A stretch of DNA of 64,000 nt from Hydractinia symbiolongicarpus (lineage: Eukaryota > Cnidaria > Hydrozoa > Anthoathecata > Hydractiniidae): assembly GCF_029227915.1 (NCBI RefSeq), contig NC_079886.1, positions 19,630,501-19,694,500 of the forward strand, given 5' to 3'. Of the stretch, positions 1 through 12,700 are shown one piece after another; positions within the stretch are counted from its first letter, which is position 1, and each line of letters begins with the position of its first letter. The translations under genes were made by a program, and so were the position numbers. The notes below the pieces were generated by a model. The model worked only from the letters and a program-made list of their open reading frames with translations, ran no database searches and was not told where the DNA came from.

Positions 1-3000
1 ATTAACGTTTATATCCTCAGGAATAAGTTTAAATAAGCATGGATAATTTTTTTGGCTTTGTAAGAATTTTTTTTAAAAAGTAATGGCAAGAAGTTTTCAA
101 TCTGTTTTTAAAGAATTAATTTTAAAATACATATGAAAAGTATGAAGTATGAAAAGTCCGCCAAAATATAGCTGCCAAACTCAACAATATATCAACCATT
201 TTAGTCTATGTTTGAAAAATAAGAAGTTCGTATTGCGTGGGCACCCTTATCTAGACATCGTGTTATTTTCATGAAATAGATTTCTATAAAATGAATTACG
301 TCATGTAAACGTGTTATGAATTTCTGCCTCGATTATTCAAATATACTATAACAATGCTAATATTTTTGGAAATAAACGAGAACAAAACATATTAAATAAA
401 TAGATTAAGATAAAATATGTAAAAGAAGCATTAGAAGAAAATATTGCAGAATAATTTTTTTAAAACGTAATTTGTATTTTAGATGAAGTTAAAAAATTGC
501 ACGTATGATTACTGCAAAAACTTTTTACCTCTCACTCTATTTTTTCTATGCGTCTTTTTAAAGGCTTATGTGCATCCATCTCTCACCGTTTGACATCAAC
601 TAAAAAAAGTACCCCAATTTTAGGAGCATTTTCAAGCATAATTCTTACCCAGGCTGTTCATTTTTTATCTTTTTTTGTACAAGTAGTGTGTCAAAAATCT
701 AGAAAATTATTTTTAGGTTATTAATTTTACGAATCTATTTTTATAATTTTTGTTCGTCTTTATTTCTTATTTTTTTATATCACGAATAAATATATTTTTG
801 CAATCTATGTCTTCACCCAGACCCTTGTTACACACGAATTGATTGTACATATTCGAAAGGTATGGGAATGAGGTTGCTAAATTTACACTTTATAAAATGC
901 AAAGCAAGAGAGATATTTTAAATGTTGTTGTTTATATATTGATTTTATAAGAGAGATAATTTTGTTAAATGCTTGATTATATACTGTACATGAATTTATA
1001 TTTTTGTCACTTTTTAAATTGACACGTAGAAAATATTTTTTGTGTTGTTTTTTTATGTCAAAATGGTTGACTGCGAAGTCATACCCGTAAATCAGAAGAA
1101 AAAGATAAACTTTGTAATTGGAATTTTAATTGATATTTAAGGGACTAAAAAATGGCTGTTGGTTTTCGAATTTAGTGACTTACACGAAAGCCGAGCTAAT
1201 GGCAACATTAAGGACAAAAACAAATCATCTTAAATGATCTGAAATATTATATTGGGCCAAATATAACCAAAAATGACAGAAAAAGTTCCCTACATATTTT
1301 GGATATCCATAATTTATTTGATATAAGTACTTACCTTGTTTTTAAATCAAATTTTCCAATAAAATAAACTTCAAACTTTTTGAACTAGCTAGCTAGCTAT
1401 ATCCTTCGGAATTTTGCATAGAAACATATAAGTTTGTTGTACATAAAGCCAGTCAAAGTAACAACAACGACTTTAAAATCTCTACATAGATATTAATTAC
1501 CTTCTTAAAGCTACAATCGTGGACAAAAATATTGAGACTAAGGCAGTTTTTTACTCGTTATCCAAATATGGACAAAACAGTCAAATAGTCAATACTCTGC
1601 AGCCGGCAGACTGCAAAGTCGCTACTTTTGCACACAAGTAGGCCAGGCAGAAAGGCTTGAAAAGTTGCTAGTCACATTCTTTAGCACGCCCGCACACCTA
1701 AATAATTCACGTCGGGGACCACGAAGGCCCCGAAATTCGTGATTAATAGCCTTGCTGACGTCAGCAACAATTAGCACATTTTAAGAATTTTGTATTTACC
1801 AAATAACCTAAGTCCTAAGTCCACTCTGAACATTGACAAGTGACCTTTGACAAGATCAAGATGTGTGCATCTAGTATAGAATGAGCCTACGCAATTACTT
1901 GTGGTGGCGAACTTCCAAATTCGTTGTCTTGTGCCAACATATTGTGACCACGATTGTAGTAACATAGCATTTTTTTAACAAATGCAGCTGTTCGTGTTGT
2001 TTCTGTTCCCTCGTCAAAACAAAATTTCGATTTACTGATATTTAATATATTTTACAGACCGCAGCTTATTTGACCGCCAAATAGAATACTGAAGAAAAAT
2101 ACTTTTTTTTAAATTTTTAAAAAAATATTTATCATAAAAATTAATTATTCATAAATAGGTTGTTTAGACCAAGTCTATGTGGTTTTTAACTGTGTAATTC
2201 CTTGCACCTTGACCTTTTGAGTGGTCCGTTTATAACATGCCATTCTTCGGAATGTGCGGGAATTAAGCTTTCGAATCGTTTCGTAGCCCCTTTAATATTC
2301 GTTTGAACAAAAAAAAGATTTGAATTTTGGGAAATCTTGGATTTAAAATTAAAAGCATAAAAAACATAATCGAACTAAAGAGAGAAGTTCGAATTTTAGG
2401 AAATTGTGGTTTAAAGAAATTTAGTCTTTCAACAAAGGGCAAACGATGTCGCCATCTTGTCTTTGCTAACTCATTTCAAGGATTTCCTAAAATTGTTTCT
2501 TTCAATTTACAAAATTTAAAAGATAGTTTGATTGCAATTATCTTAAGAATTCGAATTACAGAAAGAATTTCGCTGTAGTGACGTAAACAATTGAGAGCTG
2601 TTCGAATAAGATAGATTCGAATTACGGAAAGTAAGAGTTTCTGAAAGACATTTTACAGTGACTTGACTTTGTTCGAACTAGAAAGATATTTGGATAACGG
2701 AGATTTGAATTAGGGAGAGAGTGGACTGCACCTTGTTTTCTCAAATTTTGCGGTATTTGTTACATGAGGTCATTAATTCAAAATCAGCGTTGGGGAGAGT
2801 TGGGGAAGCAAAAAAGTCAAGTATATTTTTAAAAAAAAAATAATTTAGCCAAAAGTATAAAAATGATACAAGTTATTAAAATTGAAAAACAAAGAAATTG
2901 TAATGTACTGTTCTTTTGTCGATAAATATATGTCATCTTTGCTATCTTGACCACCTTAAGGTTCACTAGTTATACATATAATATGCTTTTTAATTTCTAA

Positions 3001-3771
3001 AACGTTTTTAAGTAAAGAAACTTAACAAGCGGGCTGCTAGTGACCCCTTTGCAGCAACTACAACTTGTTCCCAGTCTCTTGTGGCCCCTGAACTGTTATT
3101 ACGGAGTTGCCTTATCACCAAGGCAAAACGGCCTGGGAATGAGGCTGCAGCAAGTAATGATTATTCCTTATAAAACTTTTGATCCGCCGCAGCCAGAACT
3201 GTGAGTCGCAAACGAACCGACTACCTACCAAGTTAAGAAATGAATCCAGAAGTAATTATGCGAATATGCTTTGTATTCTAAATTAAGTTCCACCTTTTTA
3301 AGCAAGAGTGAACGTTCGCAATTTTTTTCTTCTGATTTCTTTCCTATTTGAAGTTTTTCTAGAAATTCAATTGACCTATTGGTAAAATTTTCCATAATTT
3401 CTTCTCGTGTCATCGACGGGCAATGATCGAAATCATTGCCCGTTTTATTTTTTGACTATTTATTAATCGTTGACCGGATAATTAGACGGCTGAAATTACC
3501 CAAACAGCCTCGTTTCCGGGACTTTTAAGGTTTCTTTTGTTTGCTTTTCCAATGTAAGAAAACCTAAAGAGCCTATGCATTCTTTGTGAAAATTTTTTCT
3601 GCTTTCTCAGCGATAGTTCTATGTTTTATCGAGAGCTCCATGAAATGTTGGACGGATATAGGGGTTCAGAAATTAAAGCGCGGCCGGATATTGAAAAACA
3701 TGTGGAATATGAGGTTATACCATTCCCGGGGTTTTAAGTGCTCCCCGGTCGTCGGCTAACTTTTATCCAAA
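1..3771. other. Gene-free upstream region with degenerate repeats
   Basis: No exon or long open frame that I can support. The stretch is AT-rich. Positions 2300-2720 carry several variants of a TTCGAATTACGGAAAG-like motif in both spacing and sequence, which creates a spurious 83-codon frame. Positions 3060-3160 belong to a small dispersed repeat whose relative is at 20390-20470 in the opposite orientation (shared GTTATTACGGAG and GGGAA-GAGGCTG blocks). A perfect short hairpin sits at 3416-3443. The last 100 bases before 3772 should contain the NIFK promoter and 5' UTR; I see no clear TATA box. Confidence 0.5.
3416..3443. other. Perfect 12-bp stem hairpin with CGAA loop
   Basis: ACGGGCAATGAT (3416-3427), loop CGAA, ATCATTGCCCGT (3432-3443), followed by a T-rich run. 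All twelve pairs match. It resembles an intrinsic terminator in form, but the context is eukaryotic and no gene ends here, so its role is unknown. Confidence 0.5.
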
Positions 3772-6700
3772 ATGGCTCCCACAAAAAAGGAAAAGATGAA
3801 ACATGTGGACCAAAAAAGCGAAGATAGCATAGCACTATCGGCGACAAAGCAGAAGGAATTTTCACAAAGAATGCATGAAATTAATGTAAGAATGTTCTAC
3901 ATATTTACTTACTTTCCTCGTTTATAGCGAGGATAAGTCCAAGCTGGACCACAGACAAGGATCTTTCCCGATCACACGAGAGTGGAGGTTACAACTTTTT
4001 TATATATGCATAAACAAACCAAAAGTCTTCAGATACTCAGTTCTAGCCTAGCCATCTAGAAATAGCTTAGCTAGCTAGCTAAATGCTAATGATATAAATA
4101 TACTTTTTATGTCGGATAAGGAACGAGGGTGCCGATAAGCCGCATATATGCACTGTAAAAAGTGCGGGCGTTTTCGGGCGAGTTCGGCGTTTTAAAAAAA
4201 ATTCAGGTATTTGCCCGAAAAAACCCGCATAGTCCCGAACAATGCCCGAACAAAAAAAAGATTTACCATAAATGACTCTCGAAGAATTAATTATTTAAAA
4301 AAGTATAAAAATTAAAATGAACTAACTATATGGTAGCTAAGTTCTTAAAAGGACTGTGTTTATGGTTTTTGATAAGATTTACTTGATAAATAACTTATAT
4401 AGCTATAAACTTTATTACCTTCTTTCTCTTCAAGCGCGTTCTTTCAACTGTCGTCCGCCATGTTTATGTTACAAGGTGTTGCATTTCGGAATGTTCCGGG
4501 CGACTTCGGGCGTGTTCGGGAAAGTGCGGGCGGTTTCGGCTTATCGGCACCCTCTTGATAAGGCCACCCTCAAAAGTATAATTGGTTAGCTTCCACCCGA
4601 CCGACTCACTATGAAAGGCGAAAGTCGAGTCAGGGAGTTGGTAAATTTGTAAAAAATAAACCAAACAATCCACGAACAATCTTCGACATGCAACAAAATC
4701 CACCATTTACCTTTTTAGTGGTCCTCCGAATTACGGTTGTTACGTCCGAATGTTATTTCAATAGGGGACTGCACTGCGCTACTCAGTGCTATATTTTCCT
4801 GCTTCGCATTTATACGGCAATACAAGCGAAAACCATGGGAACGACTTTGACTGACAAAAATCGAACTTGAAACGGAGACTAAAAATACAGCTGGCGTATA
4901 TTTAAAACGAATAACAAAATATGGCTGTGAAATATAGTATTTTTGTAATTTTGGGAAAAAAATTTATCTGGCCTACTCACTTTTTAATTAGAAATGACGC
5001 TAACTGAACATATTTTGGACGGTGGCCTAATATTAATACATCTGCACTTTTTTCTTTATATAGCTAGCTAGCTAGGTACCTATACTCACTTCCTACTAAA
5101 CTAACTCAAGCCATATGTCTAGAACACTCCAAACGGATTATTACCATGTTTAATTTGTTCTTGTAATGTCGAGCAGTGGTAGTGGAACAGTTCTGAAAAA
5201 AACTGTTTTTTATATCATTCCATAAATAGCTGTAATAAAATCCCACAAATAATAAACTGAGAGTACAACAACAAAATAGCACTTTCCTTCTCAACAAAAT
5301 TTAAATGACAACAAAATGAGCTTGTGCGCGTTACATTTTGGACAAGCCCAGGCTTTTCCGGGCGGTTACAGACAAAAACCTTGACAAAAACCTGAATTAA
5401 TATGGCGCTTTCGGCGAATATAAACTGGCAAAACCCTTAAGGAATTTAATTATAACAAAAGACAAGCAACTGTTGTCCTTCTTGCAAAGGTGTGATATTA
5501 GTGTGTACACGGTAAATTACATTCAGACTGTACTGTATATGTCAATAAGAAGTTATTCATCTACACTCGATAATATAGTTTAAAGCCTCAAAAATGTTTC
5601 CCTAGAAGGAAATGGGCTGAAAAAGATCTTTGTTCGGCAATTTTCTATTTCCATATTTCATAGCATTCTTCCTCCTACAAACCACGCCAATGTTAAAGCC
5701 CACCTGGAGATTGATACATTGACAGATTGGGGACAGAAAAAAGACAACAAATACAAATGTGAGCATGCTGAAGAGAGGTGACAGAAAGAGAGATGTGCTT
5801 ATTTAACATGGCTAGCCTCACAAATATTGGGGGATATAACACTACCAAACCCACTTTTATTAAATAGTGCCACCTTTAACGTTCTTACGTTAATGATCAA
5901 TCATTTTTAACAGCCAATGTTTATTGTTGCCTGCTAACTTTTTTGTTGTTGACAGTGAGGCTATTTAATAAAAGTGTGTTTGGTAGTGAAATACCCTGTC
6001 TATTATTTCCAGAAGGGGCCATGGCTTAGGTGGAGTTATTGCTCATGCTCATTTTACCAGTAATGTTTTTACCAGTAATTACTTTGATTTTACCAGCGAA
6101 AGTATAAAAGTTAAACACCAATATTGGTAATTTTAACGGTATAACAGTATTACGGATAAATTAGGTTGTTACCGTTTTCCCCAAAACCGTCACATTTATA
6201 TATTTAAAAAGACAAAAAAAGAGATTGTTCTAATACTTTGTATTTCATTAAAATTATAATAATACAGGAAAAAGTTACTATAAATTAAATGATAAAAAAC
6301 AAAATTCAAAACAAATTGTATAAGTCATTTTAACTTAGTCCACTATTTTATGGTAGCTAAACAGCCGTGGTCTTTTGTGTGGATTGTAGGCTGTTTTGTA
6401 GCAGACAAAATCGTACAAGGGTTCCGACTGACTAAAAATGCCCCTATAGATAAGGGTGAACACCCTATTGAAATGCTACCATTGATGTTGTTTACCTAAA
6501 ACGTTCTCCAGACTATAGATGTTGGACTTTTTTTCCCCTTGAAGTCAAACTTTTCAAATTTGCCTGATTGGATGATGCAGGGTTAGATATAATACGGCTG
6601 TGAGCATTAAACAAATACGTCCTAACCTGAACTTTTAATAGCACAAATGATGATTTCATTGCAAATCGAAATTTTAGAATATTTTTTTTTTCAAAAATGT

Positions 6701-9700
6701 TTTGTTGTGATTGTTTAGACCACAAGTTCTCGTTGCAATCAATTTATTTAGACTATCTTTTATGTTATTATTTTTAAAAATGTTGTATGGTCCTAGTTTT
6801 TAGATAAAAACAACTTCAGTGTATCATTTAATAAGGCATTTAACAAAACCACAACAATCAATTTGTTATGTAATGCTTTCTGAAAATGGGGGATTTTTCC
6901 ATTTGATTGAATAACGATTGACAAGTTCACGCTAACAACATCTAATTGTGATAAAGTTGTCAATTTTTTCGCCATTAACCAGCACTTCATTCGTTGTCAA
7001 CTGCTTGTCAACTAACCCTAACTGCAAACTTACTTGTAGCAGAAAATATTGTGCCAAAATATCTGACTTACATCTTCTACTTGCCTCCACCTATAAGGAA
7101 AAAATCCTAGATTGGTTACAAAGGTTATTACTTATGAGGAGCATATTAGAATGCTAAAGACAAGGAGGACTTAAGGTAGCTGTAAAGGAAAAAACTCACT
7201 TGATGAGTAGTCCCAGAAAAAACCCTTATAATTTATCAATACTTTTATATTTTTTTTTATTTTTTTTTGTTTTGTTTCTAAATGCATCATTTAGACCTAT
7301 AATGTCTGCTCAGTAAATAGAACCACACTCCCAGTTTCCCCATGAAAATTTTTAAGTCATTAGCTAGTTAGCACCTGGTTAGCACAAGGTTAATAATTTT
7401 TTTCATCAAATAATTCTGTTTCGTTAATTAATTTTGTCTGTTTTGTTTGACACACATATGTATTTCTCTAATTCAAAGACAAAAGGTGGATGGTTATTTC
7501 ATTAAAAATAAAATATTGTAGCTGAAAATTTAAACAAGGGAGTCTATCTATTGAGAGTATATATGTTATGTTACATCGTAAAGTCCTTGTAAAAATTATT
7601 CAGTTGGCTTAATTTTTTCCTGTATTTTTCCAGTCTATTTCACTGACCTGGGTTTCTATGACCCAAATGGGTCGTTCAGGTAATGTGTACAGAGCATATT
7701 TTCAATGGTAGTCTAACAAACACCCACGACCTACTATAATGTTGTTTAGGCTACAACTTTACTGGAATCGCACGTTTAAATACAATTTTTAAAAAAATTG
7801 TATAATATAATGGCTTAATTTTTATTATTTCATTTTTTACACACTTACTGTATTTTGAATTAAAAAACTGGCATATCAAGGCAAACTAAACTGTATACAT
7901 AAGAAAAACATGATTTAAGGTTTATTGTCTTATAGGGTGACCAAAAAATGACATGCGGCACAATGTATATTGGTCACATTCCACGAGGGTTCTACGAAAA
8001 TGAAATCCGCGCCTATTTCTCACAGTTTGGTACTGTCAATAAAGTCAGACTTGCTAGAAGTAAAAAGGTTTGTGGAACTAATGTTTTGTGCTTGAAATAT
8101 TGGAAATCTGTATTCTTACAAGGTGTGTTTTAGGGACTACTTTTTTACTAATCTACCTTGAAGAGCAATATTTTTTAGTTTCGTTGTGAGAATTCTAAGG
8201 TTTTATTACAGAATATGAACATTGTGCAGCCTCTTTTGGTACTAGCAATTTCTGTTCTAGACTGGTGGCTACAAAGGTTACGGATATATTCAATTTGCAT
8301 CAGAAGATGTCGCAAAGATTGCTGCCGAAGCTATGAATAATTACTTAATGTTTGACCGCTTGTTGAAATGTAAGATTGTTTTATATAGGCATAACTTGTG
8401 ATGCATTTTTTAAATGCTTGATTAAGTATATAACTATCTTAATGCGGTTTTTTATGAAAATGAAGGCCTTTGGCCATGAAACAGGTATTGGTCTTAACTT
8501 AAGTACACCACCAAAGAGGGCTTATTCGAGGGGGTTGGGGCACCAAAAATCGTAAGTTCATGCAATTTTCGAAGGGTAAAGTAAGGCACACGTTTATATT
8601 ATGCCTTGACCATCTGGAACAAAACTTTATTGCAGCTTTATAAAAACTAATGAATTAAAAAGTCCTGGTAGTTTTATTAAGCGTTTCTTGAGGAATTCTG
8701 GAATTATCAGAAAGTATTTAATAAAAATAAAAAATTTAACTAAAAAATGGTTTATTTCATCTGATAGTTCTTTTAAATTTAAGTAGCATGTACTTTCAAC
8801 TTAACTTGGATTGATAGACCAAAAAAAATTTTAGCGAAATTTTAAAAATTTTAGTTTTGTTCCTGAAGTAAGTCTGTCGTCTTTTTTGATGGATTTTCAG
8901 TGATGGTAATTGTATTTTATAATAATGTGGGGCATGTTTTTGACTTATTAGGTGGGGTCTCTGCTTATAGGATGGGGCTTATTTGAAGGGATAGGGTGGA
9001 ACAGAATCACATGCTTACGGTACTGTGCAGAGGGTATTAAACCAACTTCTTTTTCTGTATTCTTTTTCTTTTCCCTTGTTTTTTTTTATGATGTTTCATG
9101 CATGGTCTGTTAGATTTTGATTCAGAGATGAATGGGGCAATCTCACCAAAATAGTAACTTTCTTAGGTCAAAATTCACAAAGGTTCCCAATATTAATTTC
9201 TTTTTTAAATCCTATGAGGGATGTTGAGGTACTTCTACAAGTTCAACCTTACTCTCAAGTGCCAATTAAAAATGTATTCGTTTCTCAAATGATTTGAAAA
9301 ATACTTCAAGATTCGAATGACTTTTCAATAATTCGAATGTTTTGATTCAAATAAATTCAAAAATCACGAAAATTCTTGATTCTTTCTCAAGTTTTTTTCG
9401 CTTGAAAGTTTTGATTATTATGCTAATTAATGCATGGCGTTTAAGGATGTTTCTTAAGGTATGAGGTGACGCAAATATCCAGTTATCTACTTATAAATAA
9501 ATATCTACTTATCCAGTTTTATATTGTAAACATATTTACATAAATATTAATATGTAATTATCTTAATTATCATTCATACCAGCAATTTTTTCTCAGCTTG
9601 AAACTTGTGATTATAATTGCGCATAATAAGCTAAACCAATGAAAACTTTATCAAAAGGTTAAAAAATTAAGCTGGTTTTTCTTCTGTACTTTTTTGCAAC

Positions 9701-12700
9701 GAAGTGTTTCAAGTTGTTTTTCCTTTACTAGGTCAATTTGTACCTGAATCTTCACTGCACCCAGATTTGTGGAAAGGTGCAAATAAAAAGTTTGTATGGT
9801 TGAATAGAAGACTTAAAGAGAAGATCAGACACAACAAGGTAATTTGATAATCCCCTATTCAAAATATGCTTTAAAGGAACGCTTTAACTCAAAATCTGCT
9901 TTGAAGGAAGTTTAATTCACGCTAGGGTTATGTAATGTTTATTCGAAGTAGCAGGACAATGAGTGTAGCGTAAGATCCCACCTTATGTAACTTTTTTGTT
10001 AGATTTAGATGATTAAATAAACTAGGTTTAAAAACAAGACGCTCTCTCAACAATAATTTTAATTTTTTTTGTGACTTGCGTGAGATGCTTTCTTTCTATA
10101 CAAAGTTGTGTAACATTAACATTTAAAGTAACAAATTTGCCTGTTCAAAAGGTAAAGTTTTGGAGTTGATTTTAAAGCTGTTACGGCTATTTGAGACGTT
10201 AAGTGTGTCGGCGCCCTGATAACCTTTAACCGAAGCTACATTTGGCGGGCGTTTCATTATTTTTGTCCGCAGTTATCTTTATTCTCGTTTGTTTACATTT
10301 CGTTCTACCATGTTATAGCCTACCATGACGTCATTCTGACCAATCATGTTGTGCGATTGTCCCGGATAACCCAAGAAATAAAAAATAAAGACCTGCATCG
10401 GCAGTTAGTTATCTGTAAAATTATTAATGCTTTATTTGATGCTTTTTTAGCTGCGTTCAAAGGATGAGTTAAAGAAAACAGCTGATCGACTCATTAAAAA
10501 GGACAACAAAAGAAGAAAGACATTTTTAGACTTGGGTATACAGTACGAATTCCCCGGCTATGTAAGTCTAAATTTTTCTCACAAATAACATTCTCCGGAA
10601 TTTGTTTTGAGTCTACGAACACGTGTGAAGCTTCGTGACATTGTAATTCATTTCTGACGCAAGCATATTGCCAAGTGACAAATAACAGCTAGACAGTGTG
10701 ACGCGTGTCTGCACGTGGTTCCAGCTAATGTTCTTTAATCTGCATGGAAGAATCACGTGATGTCCACTGTAACTGACCTTCAAGTTAAATAAAATGAAGT
10801 GTTCCCTCGTCTTGTTCAGAACATCTTTTTAAATTCGATCCATGTTTTTCTACACTGTCACCTAATGTTCTATGGGAACTAAAAAAGTTGAGACCCTTCT
10901 AATATCCCCTAAATAACGTAAAATTTAAACCAAAAATATCGATTTTTCAAATATTCTAAATTTATTCATTGTGGCGTTCTTTCGAAAAATATTTTTTTAT
11001 CGCTTTTTAAAAAATGATTAACCAATATGTATGTTTAGGGAGGGTTCGTTTATTTGTATCTGTTCAATCTCCGTAAAATTTGATTAAATTTCCTAAACAA
11101 AGGTATATTTTTAATATGTTTTATACTATTTTCTCCCTAATTTTGACCTCAAAGCATCTAAATTCTAAGTAAACAAATCTCCTATAACGGTAAAATCTCG
11201 AATTTGTGGCCATCCTGATTGTTAAACAGCCATTTAAAAGTGGTTGGTGTCAAGCTGTTACGTATTTAAATTTAAGTTTGTTTGTTTATTTGTTTCTTTG
11301 TTTGTTTGTTTGTTTGCTTAGATAATTTTCTGCTGAAATAATTCTGTATGAACCTAAAATTCCTCGCCCTTCGGAACGCGTGTCAATCACGAGACGTCAA
11401 TCATTTGTCAATTGACCACACACCCTTCAATTTGTTTGTTTTCTGGTGACCACAAAGATGTTAGCTTTTTTCATGTTGCAAGCATTGCGATTTCTATTAA
11501 CCTCACAACTCGTATCATTGTACTTGCATTTTTGTTAAATCCTAATTAAGAACGCCTTTTAATGATTTTTAAACATTTTTTCATATCTCTATAATAATAG
11601 CCGTCGTCTGTCTGTCTGTTCAAAAGGGTTACCGATATTCCTTTGATCTTTCCGCGAATTTTTAGAAAACAGGGGGTTGTTTAATCGCAAATCTTATTAT
11701 TGATTAAAATAAATTTTAAAAATTAATTTGTTACCCTAATTAATTTAATTACTTTAATTTATTTCCGTAAGTAAGAAAAAAAATTTAGTGATAAAAATGA
11801 ATGCATTATTTTAATACGCCATTTTTAATAATAATTACCCCCGTGACCTCGATCGCCGTTTTCGCTCAGGGGCTACAGAGAACAAATGGGACAGTTTACT
11901 GACAGTTTAACTGACTTTGTTTTGACCGCTCGCACGTGTATACCAATCAAAACGCCTGATTCTTTGAAAAACCAATCAAGACTTTCGCAGCCTAGACATG
12001 CCAACGAAGAAACATGATGGCCATTTTAGTTTTTAAAAAGTAATGGTGGTCAGTGTTGTTTCTAAGTCTGTTTCACCTTTTTGTCTTCTATAAGCTTTTT
12101 ATATTTGTAATATTTGTTTTTTTTATGTTCTAAAATGTGAAGATAAATATACACGTTTTTTAGCTACGTACAGATCTTAAACGCCCCAGTTTTAGGATTT
12201 TTGGCTAGGAACGAATATTTTAAAGGCTAGCTAGCTAATAGCCTTACTTTTTACTAATTTTGTTTGGTATAAGAGGTTTTTCTCCAACCCAACATATCGC
12301 AATATTCTCAGCAATAAATCTTATGCTAAATGCAGTTTAGCTAGGTAGCTACATCTTTACTTATTTTCTTTAAAAAATTTTTTGCAAATAAAGTGGCTGA
12401 GCAATTGCTTTAGCTGGAGGGGTAACGACAGGCTGTTTCCTGTGTTGTGATAAAGTTTTTTTGGAGAAGGGTACTGTTCACATCTGTTTGACTGTACTAA
12501 GCGGTCAGCTCAGTCTTAACAATAGCCTGTTTTTTGAAAAAGGCTGTTACGCCTATGCGGGTAAGCCTACTGTGACAATTAATTTTTAAACTTTCTTGGG
12601 AATCACGCCTGTACGAATGTCCAACAATGTTTACCTGGACTAACCGCTTAGCCCTGCAATAAGCGAAGGACTGTTTCTTGTGTTTTCATTTAAATAGAGT

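Noticed and set aside
2327-2578. 83-codon plus-strand frame
   Set aside because: Runs through a TTCGAATT-type degenerate repeat; no family similarity.
3225-3413. 62-codon minus-strand frame with plausible composition
   Set aside because: The first 45 residues look protein-like, but I found no splice partner, promoter or family; insufficient support.
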